Below, piece by piece: positions 1 through 7,853 of a stretch of DNA of 64,000 nt (its first letter is position 1; each line of letters begins with the position of its first letter). The notes under the pieces were generated by a model. The model made no database searches and was not told where the DNA came from. It saw only the letters and a list, made by a program, of their open reading frames with translations. Source of the DNA: Conexibacter woesei Iso977N (GTDB lineage Bacteria; Actinomycetota; Thermoleophilia; Solirubrobacterales; Solirubrobacteraceae); assembly GCF_000424625.1 (NCBI RefSeq), contig NZ_AUKG01000001.1, positions 1 through 64,000 on the forward strand, in the 5' to 3' direction. Both the position numbers and the translations under genes were made by a program.

Positions 1-8
1 CTGACGGG

Positions 9-371
9 CTACGCGGGCTGCCACAGCTCGATCCGGTTGCCCTCCGGATCGGTGACCCAGCCGAAGCGGCCGACGCCGTCCATGTCCTGGACGTCGTCGG
101 CCACGTCGGCGCCCGCGGCGCGGAGCTGGGTGAGCATCGCGTCGAGGTCGCGGACGCGGAAGTTCAACATGATCTTCTGCTCGCGGGAGGCGAAGTAGTC
201 GCTGTCGGCCGGGAACGTCGCGATGACCGTCGGCCCCAGCTCCTGCTCCCACATGCCATGCTCGCCGCCGTCGAGCCCGAGCGCGTCGCGGTACCAAGCG
301 CTCAACGCGTCCGGATCCTGCGCGCGGAGGAAGAGGCCGCCGATGCCGAGCACGTGTTCCATGCGCGGCAT
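9..371 (-). CDS. VOC-fold (glyoxalase/bleomycin-resistance-like) protein
   Basis: 120 residues, about one VOC module (two beta-alpha-beta-beta-beta units). The N-terminal half has the usual start of the fold (GGLFLRAQDPDALSAWYRDAL) and the C-terminus ends in the typical TDPEGNRIELWQP strand with a Glu in the metal-ligand position. The first-strand His found in true glyoxalase I is not evident, so I would not assign a reaction. Members of this family bind small molecules or metals in dimers. The gene stands alone in front of a secreted protein gene on the same strand, 22 bases away. The start is the ATG at the end of the frame; a second Met lies three codons further in. Confidence 0.8.
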   Translation of the reverse strand: MPRMEHVLGIGGLFLRAQDPDALSAWYRDALGLDGGEHGMWEQELGPTVIATFPADSDYFASREQKIMLNFRVRDLDAMLTQLRAAGADVADDVQDMDGVGRFGWVTDPEGNRIELWQPA

Positions 372-393
372 CCTGGCAGACGCCGCGCCCGCT

Positions 394-957
394 CTACCCC
401 TTCTTCTTGACGTAGACCGCGATCGCCTGGAACGACGACATGCCGACGGTCTGGCCCTCGAAGACCCTCAGGTCGGGCTGGTCCTCGACGTCGAGCCTGG
501 CGGGCATGTGGACCCTCACGGTCTCCCTGCCGTCGACCGCCGTCGAGCCGGACGTCGCGAGCGACCTGTAGGACGCCCACGCGAGCAGCTCGGTGCCCTT
601 GGTCGTCGGGCCGGACAACGTCGCGAAGGCCTCCGCGCCGCAGATCGAGTACCCCGCCTTGGCCTTCCAGCTGAAGTACGGGAACCGGCCCTGGTTGACC
701 GTGAACGTCACGTACCTGTGGGTGCTCGGCGTCGTGGTCTGCTGGCCGCTCAGCAGCGACACCGGGTACCACCCCACGTCGGACCTCGCGCACCCGTGCC
801 ACTTGTAGGTGTTGCTCTGCCCCGGCAGGTAGTGGCCGGCGCCGGCCGCCGGCCCGAGGCTCCTGTCGGTCTCGGGGTTCTTGGCGGCGAGCGACGTGGC
901 CGGGGCCGCCCCGACGGCGGCGAGGACGACCACGGAGGCGAGGATGCGCGGGAGCAT
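394..957 (-). CDS. Secreted hypothetical protein
   Basis: 187 residues that begin with a clear Sec signal peptide (a short MLPR head, a hydrophobic run ending near ATSLAA, cleavage likely around residue 25). The mature part is rich in Tyr, Trp, Gly and Thr and has two Cys (WHGCARSD and SICGAEA) that could form a disulfide. I do not recognise a family. The composition is that of an exported beta-rich protein. The downstream VOC gene is close, but nothing else links them functionally. Confidence 0.7.
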   Translation of the reverse strand: MLPRILASVVVLAAVGAAPATSLAAKNPETDRSLGPAAGAGHYLPGQSNTYKWHGCARSDVGWYPVSLLSGQQTTTPSTHRYVTFTVNQGRFPYFSWKAKAGYSICGAEAFATLSGPTTKGTELLAWASYRSLATSGSTAVDGRETVRVHMPARLDVEDQPDLRVFEGQTVGMSSFQAIAVYVKKKG

Positions 958-1101
958 CGCGCGACCCTATGGCAGCGCGGTCACCCCCGCACCAACCCCG
1001 ATACGCAGACCCGCGTACGCCGCCGCCCGCCCGCCCGATCAGGTCAGCGTTCACGCGAGGTGTGCAGGCTTCCTGCGCGAGCGCAGTACCGTGACATCCC
1101 G

Positions 1102-2517
1102 ATGACCCGCCGCACGAAGATCGTCGCCACCATCGGGCCCGCGTCCGCCAACCCCGAGACGCTCGTCCGGATGATCGAGGCGGGCATGGACGTGGCGCGC
1201 CTGAACTTCTCGCACGGCTCGCACGAGCAGCATGCCGAGACCGCGCAGCTCGTCCGCGACGCCGCCGGCCGCGCCGGGCGCCCGGTCGCGCTGCTGCAGG
1301 ACCTGCCGGGCCCCAAGCTCCGGATCGGCCCGCTCGTCGAAGGCACCGTCGAGCTGAAGGTCGGCGACAAGGTCGTCTTCGAGTGCGGGATCGACGACGG
1401 CCGCGCCGGCGACGCGCGCCGGATGACGATCTCCTGGGAGGGCCTGGCCCGCGCGATCGACCCCGGCGAGGTGCTGTACCTCGCCGACGGCTCGGTCCGC
1501 CTCCGCGCGACGACCGTGCGCGAGCAGGACAACGAGGTCGAGGCCGAGGTCGAGGTCGGCGGCACCGTCGCCTCGCGCCAGGGCCTCAACATCCCCGGCC
1601 CCGCGGACGAGCTGCCCAGCGTTCCGGAAGAGGACCTCGCCCACCTGCAGGCCGGCATCGCGATCGGCGTCGACATGGTGGCCTTGAGCTTCGTCCGCCG
1701 CCCCGAGGACGTGCTGTTCGTCCGCGAGCACACGCGCGTCCCGCTGATCGCGAAGATCGAGAAGCCCCAGGCGGTCGACAACGCGGAGGAGATCGTGCGC
1801 GTCGCCGACTGCATCATGGTCGCGCGCGGCGACCTCGGGATCGAGCTGCCGATCGAAGAGGTCCCGATCGTCCAGAAGAACCTGATCGCGCTCGCGGGCG
1901 CGCACGCGCGCCCGGTGATCACCGCGACGCAGATGCTCGACTCGATGGTCACGTCGTCGCGCCCGACGCGCGCGGAGGTCGCCGACGTCGCCAACGCGAT
2001 CCTCGACGGGACCGACGCCATCATGTTGAGCCAGGAGTCGGCGGTCGGCGCCCACCCGGTCGGCGCGATCGCGATGATGAACGCGATCGCCGTCCACACC
2101 GAGCGCCATGCGCCCTACCAGCGCTGGCTGGAGACGCGCGTCCAGCGCGACACGCGCGACCCCGCCTACACCGTCGCCCACGCGGCGTGCCGCGCGGCGA
2201 GCGAGCTGGGCCTCGACGCGCTGGTCATCCCGACGCTGTCCGGTCGCTCCGCCCGCCTGATCTCGGCCCACCGGCCGAACGTCCCGATCTACGCGCTGTC
2301 GCCGGGGCGCGAGACCGTCCGGCGCTGCATGCTGATGTGGGGCGTGCGCGCCGCGTCGATGAAGCGCGCCGAGATCACCGAGGAGCTCATCCACGACGCA
2401 TGCCAGCGCGTGGTCGAGCTGGGCTGGTGCCGCCCCGGGATGCGCGTCGGCGTCACGGCCGGCCTGCCGTCGGGGCGGCCGGGGACGACGTCGATGTTCC
2501 AGATCCAGACGCTCTAG
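1102..2517 (+). CDS. pyk: Pyruvate kinase
   Basis: 471 residues, normal family length. It converts phosphoenolpyruvate and ADP to pyruvate and ATP, the last step of glycolysis, in the cytosol. The N-terminus RRTKIVATIGPAS is the hallmark start of the barrel. LNFSHGSHE, the active-site signature IEKPQAVDN (with the Lys/Glu pair) and ITATQMLDSM with TDAIMLSQESA follow in order, then the C-terminal allosteric domain ending at MFQIQTL. I take the ATG at 1102 although the frame stays open far upstream, because homology begins there and the upstream part lies antisense to the 394-957 gene. The 3' end overlaps the opposite-strand TVP38 gene by 65 bases. Confidence 0.96.
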   Translation: MTRRTKIVATIGPASANPETLVRMIEAGMDVARLNFSHGSHEQHAETAQLVRDAAGRAGRPVALLQDLPGPKLRIGPLVEGTVELKVGDKVVFECGIDDGRAGDARRMTISWEGLARAIDPGEVLYLADGSVRLRATTVREQDNEVEAEVEVGGTVASRQGLNIPGPADELPSVPEEDLAHLQAGIAIGVDMVALSFVRRPEDVLFVREHTRVPLIAKIEKPQAVDNAEEIVRVADCIMVARGDLGIELPIEEVPIVQKNLIALAGAHARPVITATQMLDSMVTSSRPTRAEVADVANAILDGTDAIMLSQESAVGAHPVGAIAMMNAIAVHTERHAPYQRWLETRVQRDTRDPAYTVAHAACRAASELGLDALVIPTLSGRSARLISAHRPNVPIYALSPGRETVRRCMLMWGVRAASMKRAEITEELIHDACQRVVELGWCRPGMRVGVTAGLPSGRPGTTSMFQIQTL

Positions 2518-3124
2518 CGAGCCGCGCGGCCCGGAGGTCGCGGCGCGCGAAGACCGCGCCGCCGACCGCCATCACCACCAGGATGACGTAGGCCGCGATC
2601 GCGTCGGGCGAGCCGAGGTCGTCGAGCGACCCGCCGAGCGCGGTGTAGGCGAACGCGCGCGGGGCGCAACCGAGAGCGGTTGCCGCCGCGAAGGTCCGGA
2701 GCGGGACCGGCGACAGCCCGGCCGCGTAGTTGACCAGCGAGTACGGGACGCCCGGGACGATCCGGGCGTACAACACGCTCAGGAACCCCCGGCGCCCGAC
2801 GAACGCGCGCAGCGCGGCGAGCCGCCGGCCCTGCAGCGTCTCGACCGCGTCGTGGGCGACGAAGCGGGCGATCAGGAACGCCAGCGTCGCGCCGAGCGTG
2901 GCGGACGCGATGCTGACCGGCGTCCCGAGCCAGGTCCCGAACAGCAAACCCGACGCGCCCGCCAGCAGCGGGCCCGGGAACAGCGCGGTGGTCAGGGAGG
3001 CGGAGACCACGATGAACACCAGCGGCCCGAGCACGCCGTAGCCGTCCATCCAGTCGCGCACGCGCGAGGACGACAACTTGCCGGTCGACGCCACCAGCGC
3101 GAACGCGCCGACGACCAACGCCAT
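2453..3124 (-). CDS. TVP38/TMEM64 family (SNARE-associated, DedA-like) membrane protein
   Basis: 223 residues with about five membrane segments. The family core is visible: FPGPLLAGASGLLFG, then a re-entrant-type region, then YARIVPGVPYSLVNYAAGLS near the middle. DedA/TVP38 proteins sit in the cytoplasmic membrane and are tied to lipid flipping and membrane homeostasis; the substrate of this one is unknown. The codons just before the ATG (read as RVLFL) continue the hydrophobic segment, so the true start may be a little further upstream at a non-ATG codon. It is the last gene of a probable operon with the ABC1 kinase (34-base gap) and the metallo-hydrolase. Confidence 0.85.
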   Translation of the reverse strand: MALVVGAFALVASTGKLSSSRVRDWMDGYGVLGPLVFIVVSASLTTALFPGPLLAGASGLLFGTWLGTPVSIASATLGATLAFLIARFVAHDAVETLQGRRLAALRAFVGRRGFLSVLYARIVPGVPYSLVNYAAGLSPVPLRTFAAATALGCAPRAFAYTALGGSLDDLGSPDAIAAYVILVVMAVGGAVFARRDLRAARLARASGSGTSTSSPAAPTAGRP

Positions 3125-3158
3125 CAGGAACAGGACGCGCGCGGCCGCGCGCAGCGCC

Positions 3159-4535
3159 TCACCGCGCGGCGAGGAACTCGGCCTCCTGGCGCCCGAGCTC
3201 CGTGACGGGCTCGTCGCCGTAGACCCACTCGCGCGCGATCCGGTTCCAGTTCGCGCTCGCGCGCAGCTGCGAGATCACCGCGAGCGTCAGCATCTCCAGC
3301 CGGCGGCCGAAGAGGTGCTCGGGCGGCAGCGTCTCGTGGCGCATCTTGCCCCACCAGCGCGAGCGCGGGTCGCTCATCTGGATCATCACGTCGGTCGCGA
3401 TGTCCGGGGTCAGCGTCATCTCGGCGTCGAGCGTGTACCAACCGGTCAGATCGTGGAACTGATCGAGGATCGAATCCGGGTCGTAGTACTTCGGCTCGCC
3501 CAGCCAGCCGCCCTCGTGCAGGTGCTCGATCAGCTCCTCGCCGCGGCCCTCGATCCCGAGCCGCTGGGTCTGCAGCTCGTACTCGGCGACCTCGTCGGAG
3601 ATGCGCTTGAACAGCCCGAAGTCCAGGAACGCCATCTTGCCGTCGTCCATCAGCAGGCAGTTGCCGGGGTGCGGGTCGCCGGAGAACTGGTGGTGGCGGT
3701 ACATCGAGCCGAAGTAGAACCGGAAGATGATCTCGCCGAGGCGGTCGCGCTCGGGCTCCGGACAGGACTTGAACTCGTCGAACCTCCGACCGGTGACGAA
3801 CTCGGAGACGATCACGCGCTCGTGGCTGAGCGACGTGTACACGTCGGGGATCACGACGAACGGGTGGCCCTTGTAGATCCGCGCGAGCGTGCGCTGGTTC
3901 TGGGCCTCCAGCTCGTAGTCGAGCTCCTCCTCGATGCGCCCGCGGATCTCGGCGCCGAGCTCCTGCGGGTCCAGGCCGGGCGCGACGGACTTCATCAGCC
4001 GCAGGATGATCCCGAGGTTCTGCAGGTCGGACCGGACCGCGCGGGCGACGCCCGGGTACTGGACCTTGACCGCGACGTCCTTGCCCTCGTAGCGCGCGCG
4101 GTAGACCTGGCCGATCGAGGCAGCGGCGATCGGGGCGGGGTCGAAGGACTCGAAGACGTCGTCGAGGCGCTCGCCGTACTCCTCCTCCAGGACCTTCTTC
4201 ATGTCCTTGAACGAGACCTTCGGCGCGGCGTCGCGCAGCTTGGCCAGCTCGGCCTGGAACTCCTCGCGGAACTCCTCCGGGACGAGGCCGACGTCCAGGA
4301 ACGACATGACCTGGCCGAGCTTCATCGCCGCGCCCTTCATGGTCCCGAGCGCGGCGACGATCTGCTTGGCGGTCTCGATCTGGCGCCGCGCCATCGCGTC
4401 GTTGGCGGCCTGCTCGTCGCGGGTCAGGTTGACCACGCGGGTGCCGGCCTGCTTGGCGCCCTGCGTCGCGGCGAGGCGGCCGACCTTCGCGGCGCGCGCC
4501 CACCGCGAGGTCGGGATGCGATCGTCGCGGGCCAC
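3159..4535 (-). CDS. ABC1/UbiB-type atypical kinase
   Basis: 458 residues, GTG start. All family hallmarks are present in order: the KxGQ motif (MKLGQ, about residue 72), the Ala-rich loop AAASIGQVYRA in place of a Gly-rich loop, the VKVQYPG Lys, the ExD signature (EELDYELEAQN), the catalytic loop GDPHPGN and the metal-binding LDFG. Such kinases act as ATPases in quinone or isoprenoid-lipid metabolism (UbiB/COQ8) or in stress. An actinomycete uses menaquinone, so the exact partner is open. The GTG start lies within a 13-base sequence that is repeated 30 bases upstream at the stop codon of the preceding metallo-hydrolase gene. Confidence 0.93.
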   Translation of the reverse strand: MARDDRIPTSRWARAAKVGRLAATQGAKQAGTRVVNLTRDEQAANDAMARRQIETAKQIVAALGTMKGAAMKLGQVMSFLDVGLVPEEFREEFQAELAKLRDAAPKVSFKDMKKVLEEEYGERLDDVFESFDPAPIAAASIGQVYRARYEGKDVAVKVQYPGVARAVRSDLQNLGIILRLMKSVAPGLDPQELGAEIRGRIEEELDYELEAQNQRTLARIYKGHPFVVIPDVYTSLSHERVIVSEFVTGRRFDEFKSCPEPERDRLGEIIFRFYFGSMYRHHQFSGDPHPGNCLLMDDGKMAFLDFGLFKRISDEVAEYELQTQRLGIEGRGEELIEHLHEGGWLGEPKYYDPDSILDQFHDLTGWYTLDAEMTLTPDIATDVMIQMSDPRSRWWGKMRHETLPPEHLFGRRLEMLTLAVISQLRASANWNRIAREWVYGDEPVTELGRQEAEFLAAR

Positions 4536-4568
4536 GGGCTAGTGGTCCTGTCCGGACGGGGCCACGGG

Positions 4569-5306
4569 CTACCGCTCGATCCTGGAGCCGGGGACGATGT
4601 CGTCGCGCCCGTCGGGCCAGCGGACCCAGGCCTTGTGACCGCCGTCGTAGTCGTCGCCGAGGAGGATCAGGGTGGCGGGCTCGCCGAGGGCCTTGACCTG
4701 CTCGTCGCCCTCGGGGTCCAGGCCGCGCCAGAGGCGGATGAACTTGTTGTTCTCGAACTCCTCGGCCACCGTCGTGGAGTCGGTGTGGCCGGGCTGGATG
4801 ACCGTCTCGGGCGGCAGCGCCATCAGCGTGTCCATCACGGAGGACTTGAGGTCGGCGTAGGAGGTCGAGCCGGGCGCGCGCACGCCGCCGACCGAGTTCT
4901 TGAACAACGTGTCGCCGGTGAAGACGTTGCCGTCGACGAGGAGGCCGAGCATGCCTGCGGTATGCCCCGGGATGTGGATGGTCTGCACGTCGAGTCCGCC
5001 CGCGCGGACCGTCTCGCCCGCGTCCATGGTCCCGGTGGCGGTGTCGACGAGGTCCTTCTCGAGCGGGTGGATCAGCACCTGCGCGTCGGGCCAGCGCTCC
5101 AGGATCTTCGGGACCTCGGAGACGTGGTCGAAGTGGTGGTGGGTCAGGAGGACGTGCGTCGGGGTGAGATCCAGCTCCTCAGCCTTGGCGAACAGCGGGT
5201 CCATCGGGCCGCCGGCGTCCACGAAGAAGGCCTCGCCGCCCGGCTCGGCCGCGACCAGGAACGTGTTGGACAGGAAGTCCGGGTGCATCGAGCGCTCGAG
5301 GATCAT
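4569..5306 (-). CDS. MBL-fold metallo-hydrolase (glyoxalase II-like)
   Basis: 245 residues. The zinc motif HxHxDH is seen as THHHFDH at about residue 55, followed by HIPGHTAGM, TGDTLFK and IQPGHTDST, which supply the other ligands of the metallo-beta-lactamase fold. The layout is that of hydroxyacylglutathione-hydrolase-like thioesterases, with a longer C-terminal part that ends in SRIER. Just 20 bases separate its ATG from a divergent glyoxalase-I-like gene (5327-5695). This pairing suggests, but does not prove, a joint role in detoxifying 2-oxoaldehydes with a low-molecular-weight thiol. It heads the probable operon with the ABC1 kinase and TVP38 protein. Confidence 0.88.
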   Translation of the reverse strand: MILERSMHPDFLSNTFLVAAEPGGEAFFVDAGGPMDPLFAKAEELDLTPTHVLLTHHHFDHVSEVPKILERWPDAQVLIHPLEKDLVDTATGTMDAGETVRAGGLDVQTIHIPGHTAGMLGLLVDGNVFTGDTLFKNSVGGVRAPGSTSYADLKSSVMDTLMALPPETVIQPGHTDSTTVAEEFENNKFIRLWRGLDPEGDEQVKALGEPATLILLGDDYDGGHKAWVRWPDGRDDIVPGSRIER

Positions 5307-5326
5307 GGCTGTAGGTTGACAGGGTC

Positions 5327-5695
5327 ATGCCCGAGCTCATCCACACCTGTTACCGGATCGGCGACATCGACCGGTCCGTGGCGTTCTACACGGCCCTCGG
5401 CTTCGAGGAGCGTCGCCGCTTCGAGCTGCCCGACAAGGCGATCAACGTCTTCATGGGCCTCCCCGGCGACGGCGACCGCCTGGAGCTGACCTGGAACCCC
5501 GGCGTCGAGTCCTACGACCTCGGCACCGGCTACAACCACATCGCCGTGACCGTCCCCACGCTCGACGACACGCTCGGCGAGCTGTCCAGGTCCGGCATCG
5601 AGCCCCAGAAGCCGCCCTACAAGGTCGGCTCGTCGCTGATCTGCTTCGTCGTGGACCCGGACGGATACCGCGTCGAGCTGATCGAAGCGGGCTAG
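5327..5695 (+). CDS. Glyoxalase I-like VOC protein
   Basis: 122 residues, the size of bacterial lactoylglutathione lyase. The four metal ligands of GloA have counterparts: His in LIHTCYRI, Glu in RLELTWN, His in YNHIAVTV and Glu in YRVELIEAG. The strings GDIDRSVAFYTALGF and YDLGTGYNHIA also follow GloA closely. The enzyme isomerises the hemithioacetal of methylglyoxal and a thiol. Actinomycetes usually lack glutathione, so the natural thiol may differ (inference). It is divergent from a glyoxalase II-like gene. The TAG stop overlaps the end of a tiny opposite-strand frame. Confidence 0.88.
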   Translation: MPELIHTCYRIGDIDRSVAFYTALGFEERRRFELPDKAINVFMGLPGDGDRLELTWNPGVESYDLGTGYNHIAVTVPTLDDTLGELSRSGIEPQKPPYKVGSSLICFVVDPDGYRVELIEAG

Positions 5696-5784
5696 GCGCC
5701 GACGCCGGCGGCGGAGGCGACGACGATCGCCAGGACCGTCAGGGCGAGGATGAAGACGGCGATCGCTTCTTCGGTCCAGGTCAT
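5692..5784 (-). CDS. Possible single-span membrane mini-protein
   Basis: 30 residues: a short acidic head (MTWTEE) and one membrane-length hydrophobic stretch ending in VGA. The codon use fits coding sequence, and it ends exactly where the opposite gene stops (4-base overlap), a pattern common in this window. No convincing ribosome binding site precedes the ATG, so this could also be chance. No function can be given. Confidence 0.35.
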   Translation of the reverse strand: MTWTEEAIAVFILALTVLAIVVASAAGVGA

Positions 5785-5847
5785 CAGAGGCCGACCGTAC
5801 GGGGGCGAACGTGGCGATGCAAGAGCCGATTGGCGGGGATGCGTGGC

Positions 5848-6120
5848 ATGCTTCGCGCCGTGTTGGACGGGGCGCACAAGAGCGCGTTGCGCGCGATCGC
5901 AGCGGGGAACGCCAGCGAGGAGCATGCGGCGGCGGTCCGCAACCTCGCGACCGCCGGGCTGGTGCAGCCCGTCGATGGCGCCTGGACGCTGACGCAGTCC
6001 GGTCACGCGGTCCTGGACCTGGAGGGCGCGGGCGGCGGGGCCGGAGGTGGCGGTGTCGCGAGCGGCGGCGCGGCGGTCGACGACCTCAAGGCCAAGATCC
6101 GCGACTGGTTCATGAACTAG
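5848..6120 (+). CDS. Small protein with winged-helix-like N-terminus, unknown
   Basis: 90 residues from the ATG at 5848, which has a GGGG stretch about nine bases upstream; another ATG lies at 5839. The first 55 residues (HKSALRAIAAGNASEEHAAAVRNLATAGLV, then WTLTQSGHAVLD) look like a helix-turn-helix pair followed by a wing, as in small ArsR/PadR-type DNA-binding modules. A Gly/Ala linker follows, then a short amphipathic tail (DDLKAKIRDWFMN). I know no named family for it. Confidence 0.6.
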   Translation: MLRAVLDGAHKSALRAIAAGNASEEHAAAVRNLATAGLVQPVDGAWTLTQSGHAVLDLEGAGGGAGGGGVASGGAAVDDLKAKIRDWFMN

Positions 6121-6126
6121 CGCCGG

Positions 6127-7056
6127 CTAGCGCAGGACGAAGCCGGTCCCGAGGGGGTCGCGTGGGTCGAGCGTGAAGTGGTGCTCGCCCGTCTTGTAGG
6201 CGTTGCCGCGGACCTCGGTGAGGAGACCTTCGGGGGTCTCGCCGAGGAGGGCGGCCTGGAAGATCGTGCCGATGATGGAGGTGTTGGTCCACGCGTCGGT
6301 CGCGCCGTCGGCGGCGCGCAGCGCGGTCCGGGCGGACGTGGCGCTGCCGCAGGGGGAGCGGTCGACCTCGCCGTCGGCGAAGACCGTGACGTTGCGCTCG
6401 CCGTCGCCGTCGTTCTCATACAACACGGTTCCGTAGAGGCCGTCGAGGCGGTCGTCGGTCGGATGGCGGACCGCCTCGCTGTCGGCCAGCGCCGCCTTGA
6501 CCGCGCGGCCGGCGTCGATCAGTGCCGGGAGGTCGTCCGGGATCACCCTCAGGCCGAACCGCTCGGCGGGGACGAACGCGTACAGCGCCCCGCCCCATGC
6601 CAGGTCGACCTCGACGTTGCCCGCCCGCACAGCCCGCCCGACGACTCGCGCCGGGACGTTGCCGAAGGCGACCCCTTCGTCGTCGACCCGCGCCACGACC
6701 CGCCCGGAGGGGACGTCGATGACGACCTCCGGGCCCTTGGCGCGCCCGGACTCCACGGCCCAGCGGCCGAGGGCGATGGTGCCGTGACCGCAGGCGGTGG
6801 AGTAGCCGTCCTTGTGCCAGAAGAGGACGCCGAAGGCGGCGCCGTCGTCGTCGGGCTCGACGAGGAAGCAGCCGTACATGTCGGCGTGGCCGCGAGGTTC
6901 GTGGCACAACAGCTTCCGGACGGCGTCGATCTCGGCGCTCGCCGCCGCCGCTTCGCGCCGCTCGCGCACCGTCGCGCCCGGGATCGGCGGGACGCCGTCG
7001 AGCACGATCCGGAACGGCTCGCCGGCCGTGTGGTAGTCGACGGTGCGGATGTCCAT
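6127..7056 (-). CDS. Proline racemase / hydroxyproline epimerase family protein
   Basis: 309 residues. Both catalytic Cys of the family are seen: the first in STACGHGTIALG and the second in DRSPCGSATSA. This places it with racemases/epimerases (proline racemase or 4-hydroxyproline 2-epimerase) rather than with trans-3-hydroxyproline dehydratases, where the second Cys is Thr. RGHADMYG and the C-terminal GxAY region are also typical. I choose the ATG at 7056 because AGGAG lies six bases upstream and overlaps the stop codon of the HAD gene before it; a TTG two codons earlier is less likely. No hydroxyproline catabolic genes surround it. Confidence 0.88.
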   Translation of the reverse strand: MDIRTVDYHTAGEPFRIVLDGVPPIPGATVRERREAAAASAEIDAVRKLLCHEPRGHADMYGCFLVEPDDDGAAFGVLFWHKDGYSTACGHGTIALGRWAVESGRAKGPEVVIDVPSGRVVARVDDEGVAFGNVPARVVGRAVRAGNVEVDLAWGGALYAFVPAERFGLRVIPDDLPALIDAGRAVKAALADSEAVRHPTDDRLDGLYGTVLYENDGDGERNVTVFADGEVDRSPCGSATSARTALRAADGATDAWTNTSIIGTIFQAALLGETPEGLLTEVRGNAYKTGEHHFTLDPRDPLGTGFVLR

Positions 7057-7065
7057 CCGCAACTC

Positions 7066-7737
7066 CTACACCATGTCGAGGACCGCGCCCAGGCCGTGCG
7101 GTACGCCCGGTTCGCTCATCGGCAGGATCAGGACGCCCAGGCCCGCGTCGGCGGCACCGCCGTCGGCCTCGGGGTGATCGCCGACCATCAGCGTCTGCTC
7201 GGGCTCGACGCCGAGCGCGTCGCAGGCCATGTGGAACACGTCGGGGTCCGGCTTGACCACGCCGATCTCGTAGGACAGCACGACCGCGTCCAAGAACGAC
7301 AACAGCCCCAGGCCCTCCAGCACCGGCCGCAGGTCGAAGCCGACGTTCGACACCGCCGCCGTCGCCACGCCGCGCGCCTTCAACGCCTGCAACGTCGGCA
7401 GCGCGTCCGGGTAGGCGCTCCACCCGTCCGGCGACAGGATCCGCTCGTACAGCGCGGCCGCGAGCGGCGCCTCGGCGACCGTCGCGAGCAGTCCCTCGTA
7501 GGCCGCGCGGTGCAGCTCGGGCGAGGCGTCGCGGTTGTTGTAGGTCTCGGCGAGGGCCGGAGGCACCACGCCGGGATAGGGCCCGCCCGGCCGGCCCACG
7601 CGCTCGAGCTCCGTGGCGAGCGACGACGGGTCGCCGACCGACGCACCGGCCGTCAACGCGGCGGCGCGCACCCACGCCTCGCGCTCCTCCGGGACCGCGA
7701 GCGTTCCCGCGACGTCGAACAGCACCGCCTCGTACAC
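7066..7737 (-). CDS. HAD superfamily hydrolase (subfamily IA)
   Basis: 223 residues from GTG 7737; the longer frame from 7800 adds residues unlike the family. HAD motifs in order: FDVAGTL, VSNVG, KPDPDVFH and MVGDHPEAD, with a helical cap domain between the first two. Motif I keeps the nucleophile Asp but has Ala where phosphatases have the general-acid Asp two residues later. This is seen in dehalogenase-type members, so phosphatase activity is doubtful. It lies directly upstream of the racemase gene, whose ribosome binding site overlaps this stop codon, so the two are probably translated together. Confidence 0.85.
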   Translation of the reverse strand: MYEAVLFDVAGTLAVPEEREAWVRAAALTAGASVGDPSSLATELERVGRPGGPYPGVVPPALAETYNNRDASPELHRAAYEGLLATVAEAPLAAALYERILSPDGWSAYPDALPTLQALKARGVATAAVSNVGFDLRPVLEGLGLLSFLDAVVLSYEIGVVKPDPDVFHMACDALGVEPEQTLMVGDHPEADGGAADAGLGVLILPMSEPGVPHGLGAVLDMV

Positions 7738-7853
7738 GCCGCGCAGGTTGCCACGCGAAGCGCAACGATGATCGCCCGCCTGGCCCGGCGGGCGAACCAA
7801 GTTCGGACCGCGCGACCGAGGGCGCGGGGCCGCCGGACGGCGACCATCATGGT

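Noticed and set aside
223-1101. N-terminal extension of pyruvate kinase by 293 residues
   Set aside because: The upstream reading is Arg/Gly/Pro-rich, antisense to a secreted-protein gene, and family homology starts exactly at ATG 1102.
5316-5321. TTGACA in the 20-base gap between the glyoxalase-like genes, as a -35 box
   Set aside because: It is too close to either start codon to serve as a -35 element for these genes, and no matching -10 is found.
7738-7800. 21-residue extension of the HAD protein
   Set aside because: HAD proteins begin directly before motif I; the extension (RPPGQAGDHRCASRGN) is unlike the family and lies in the divergent gap.
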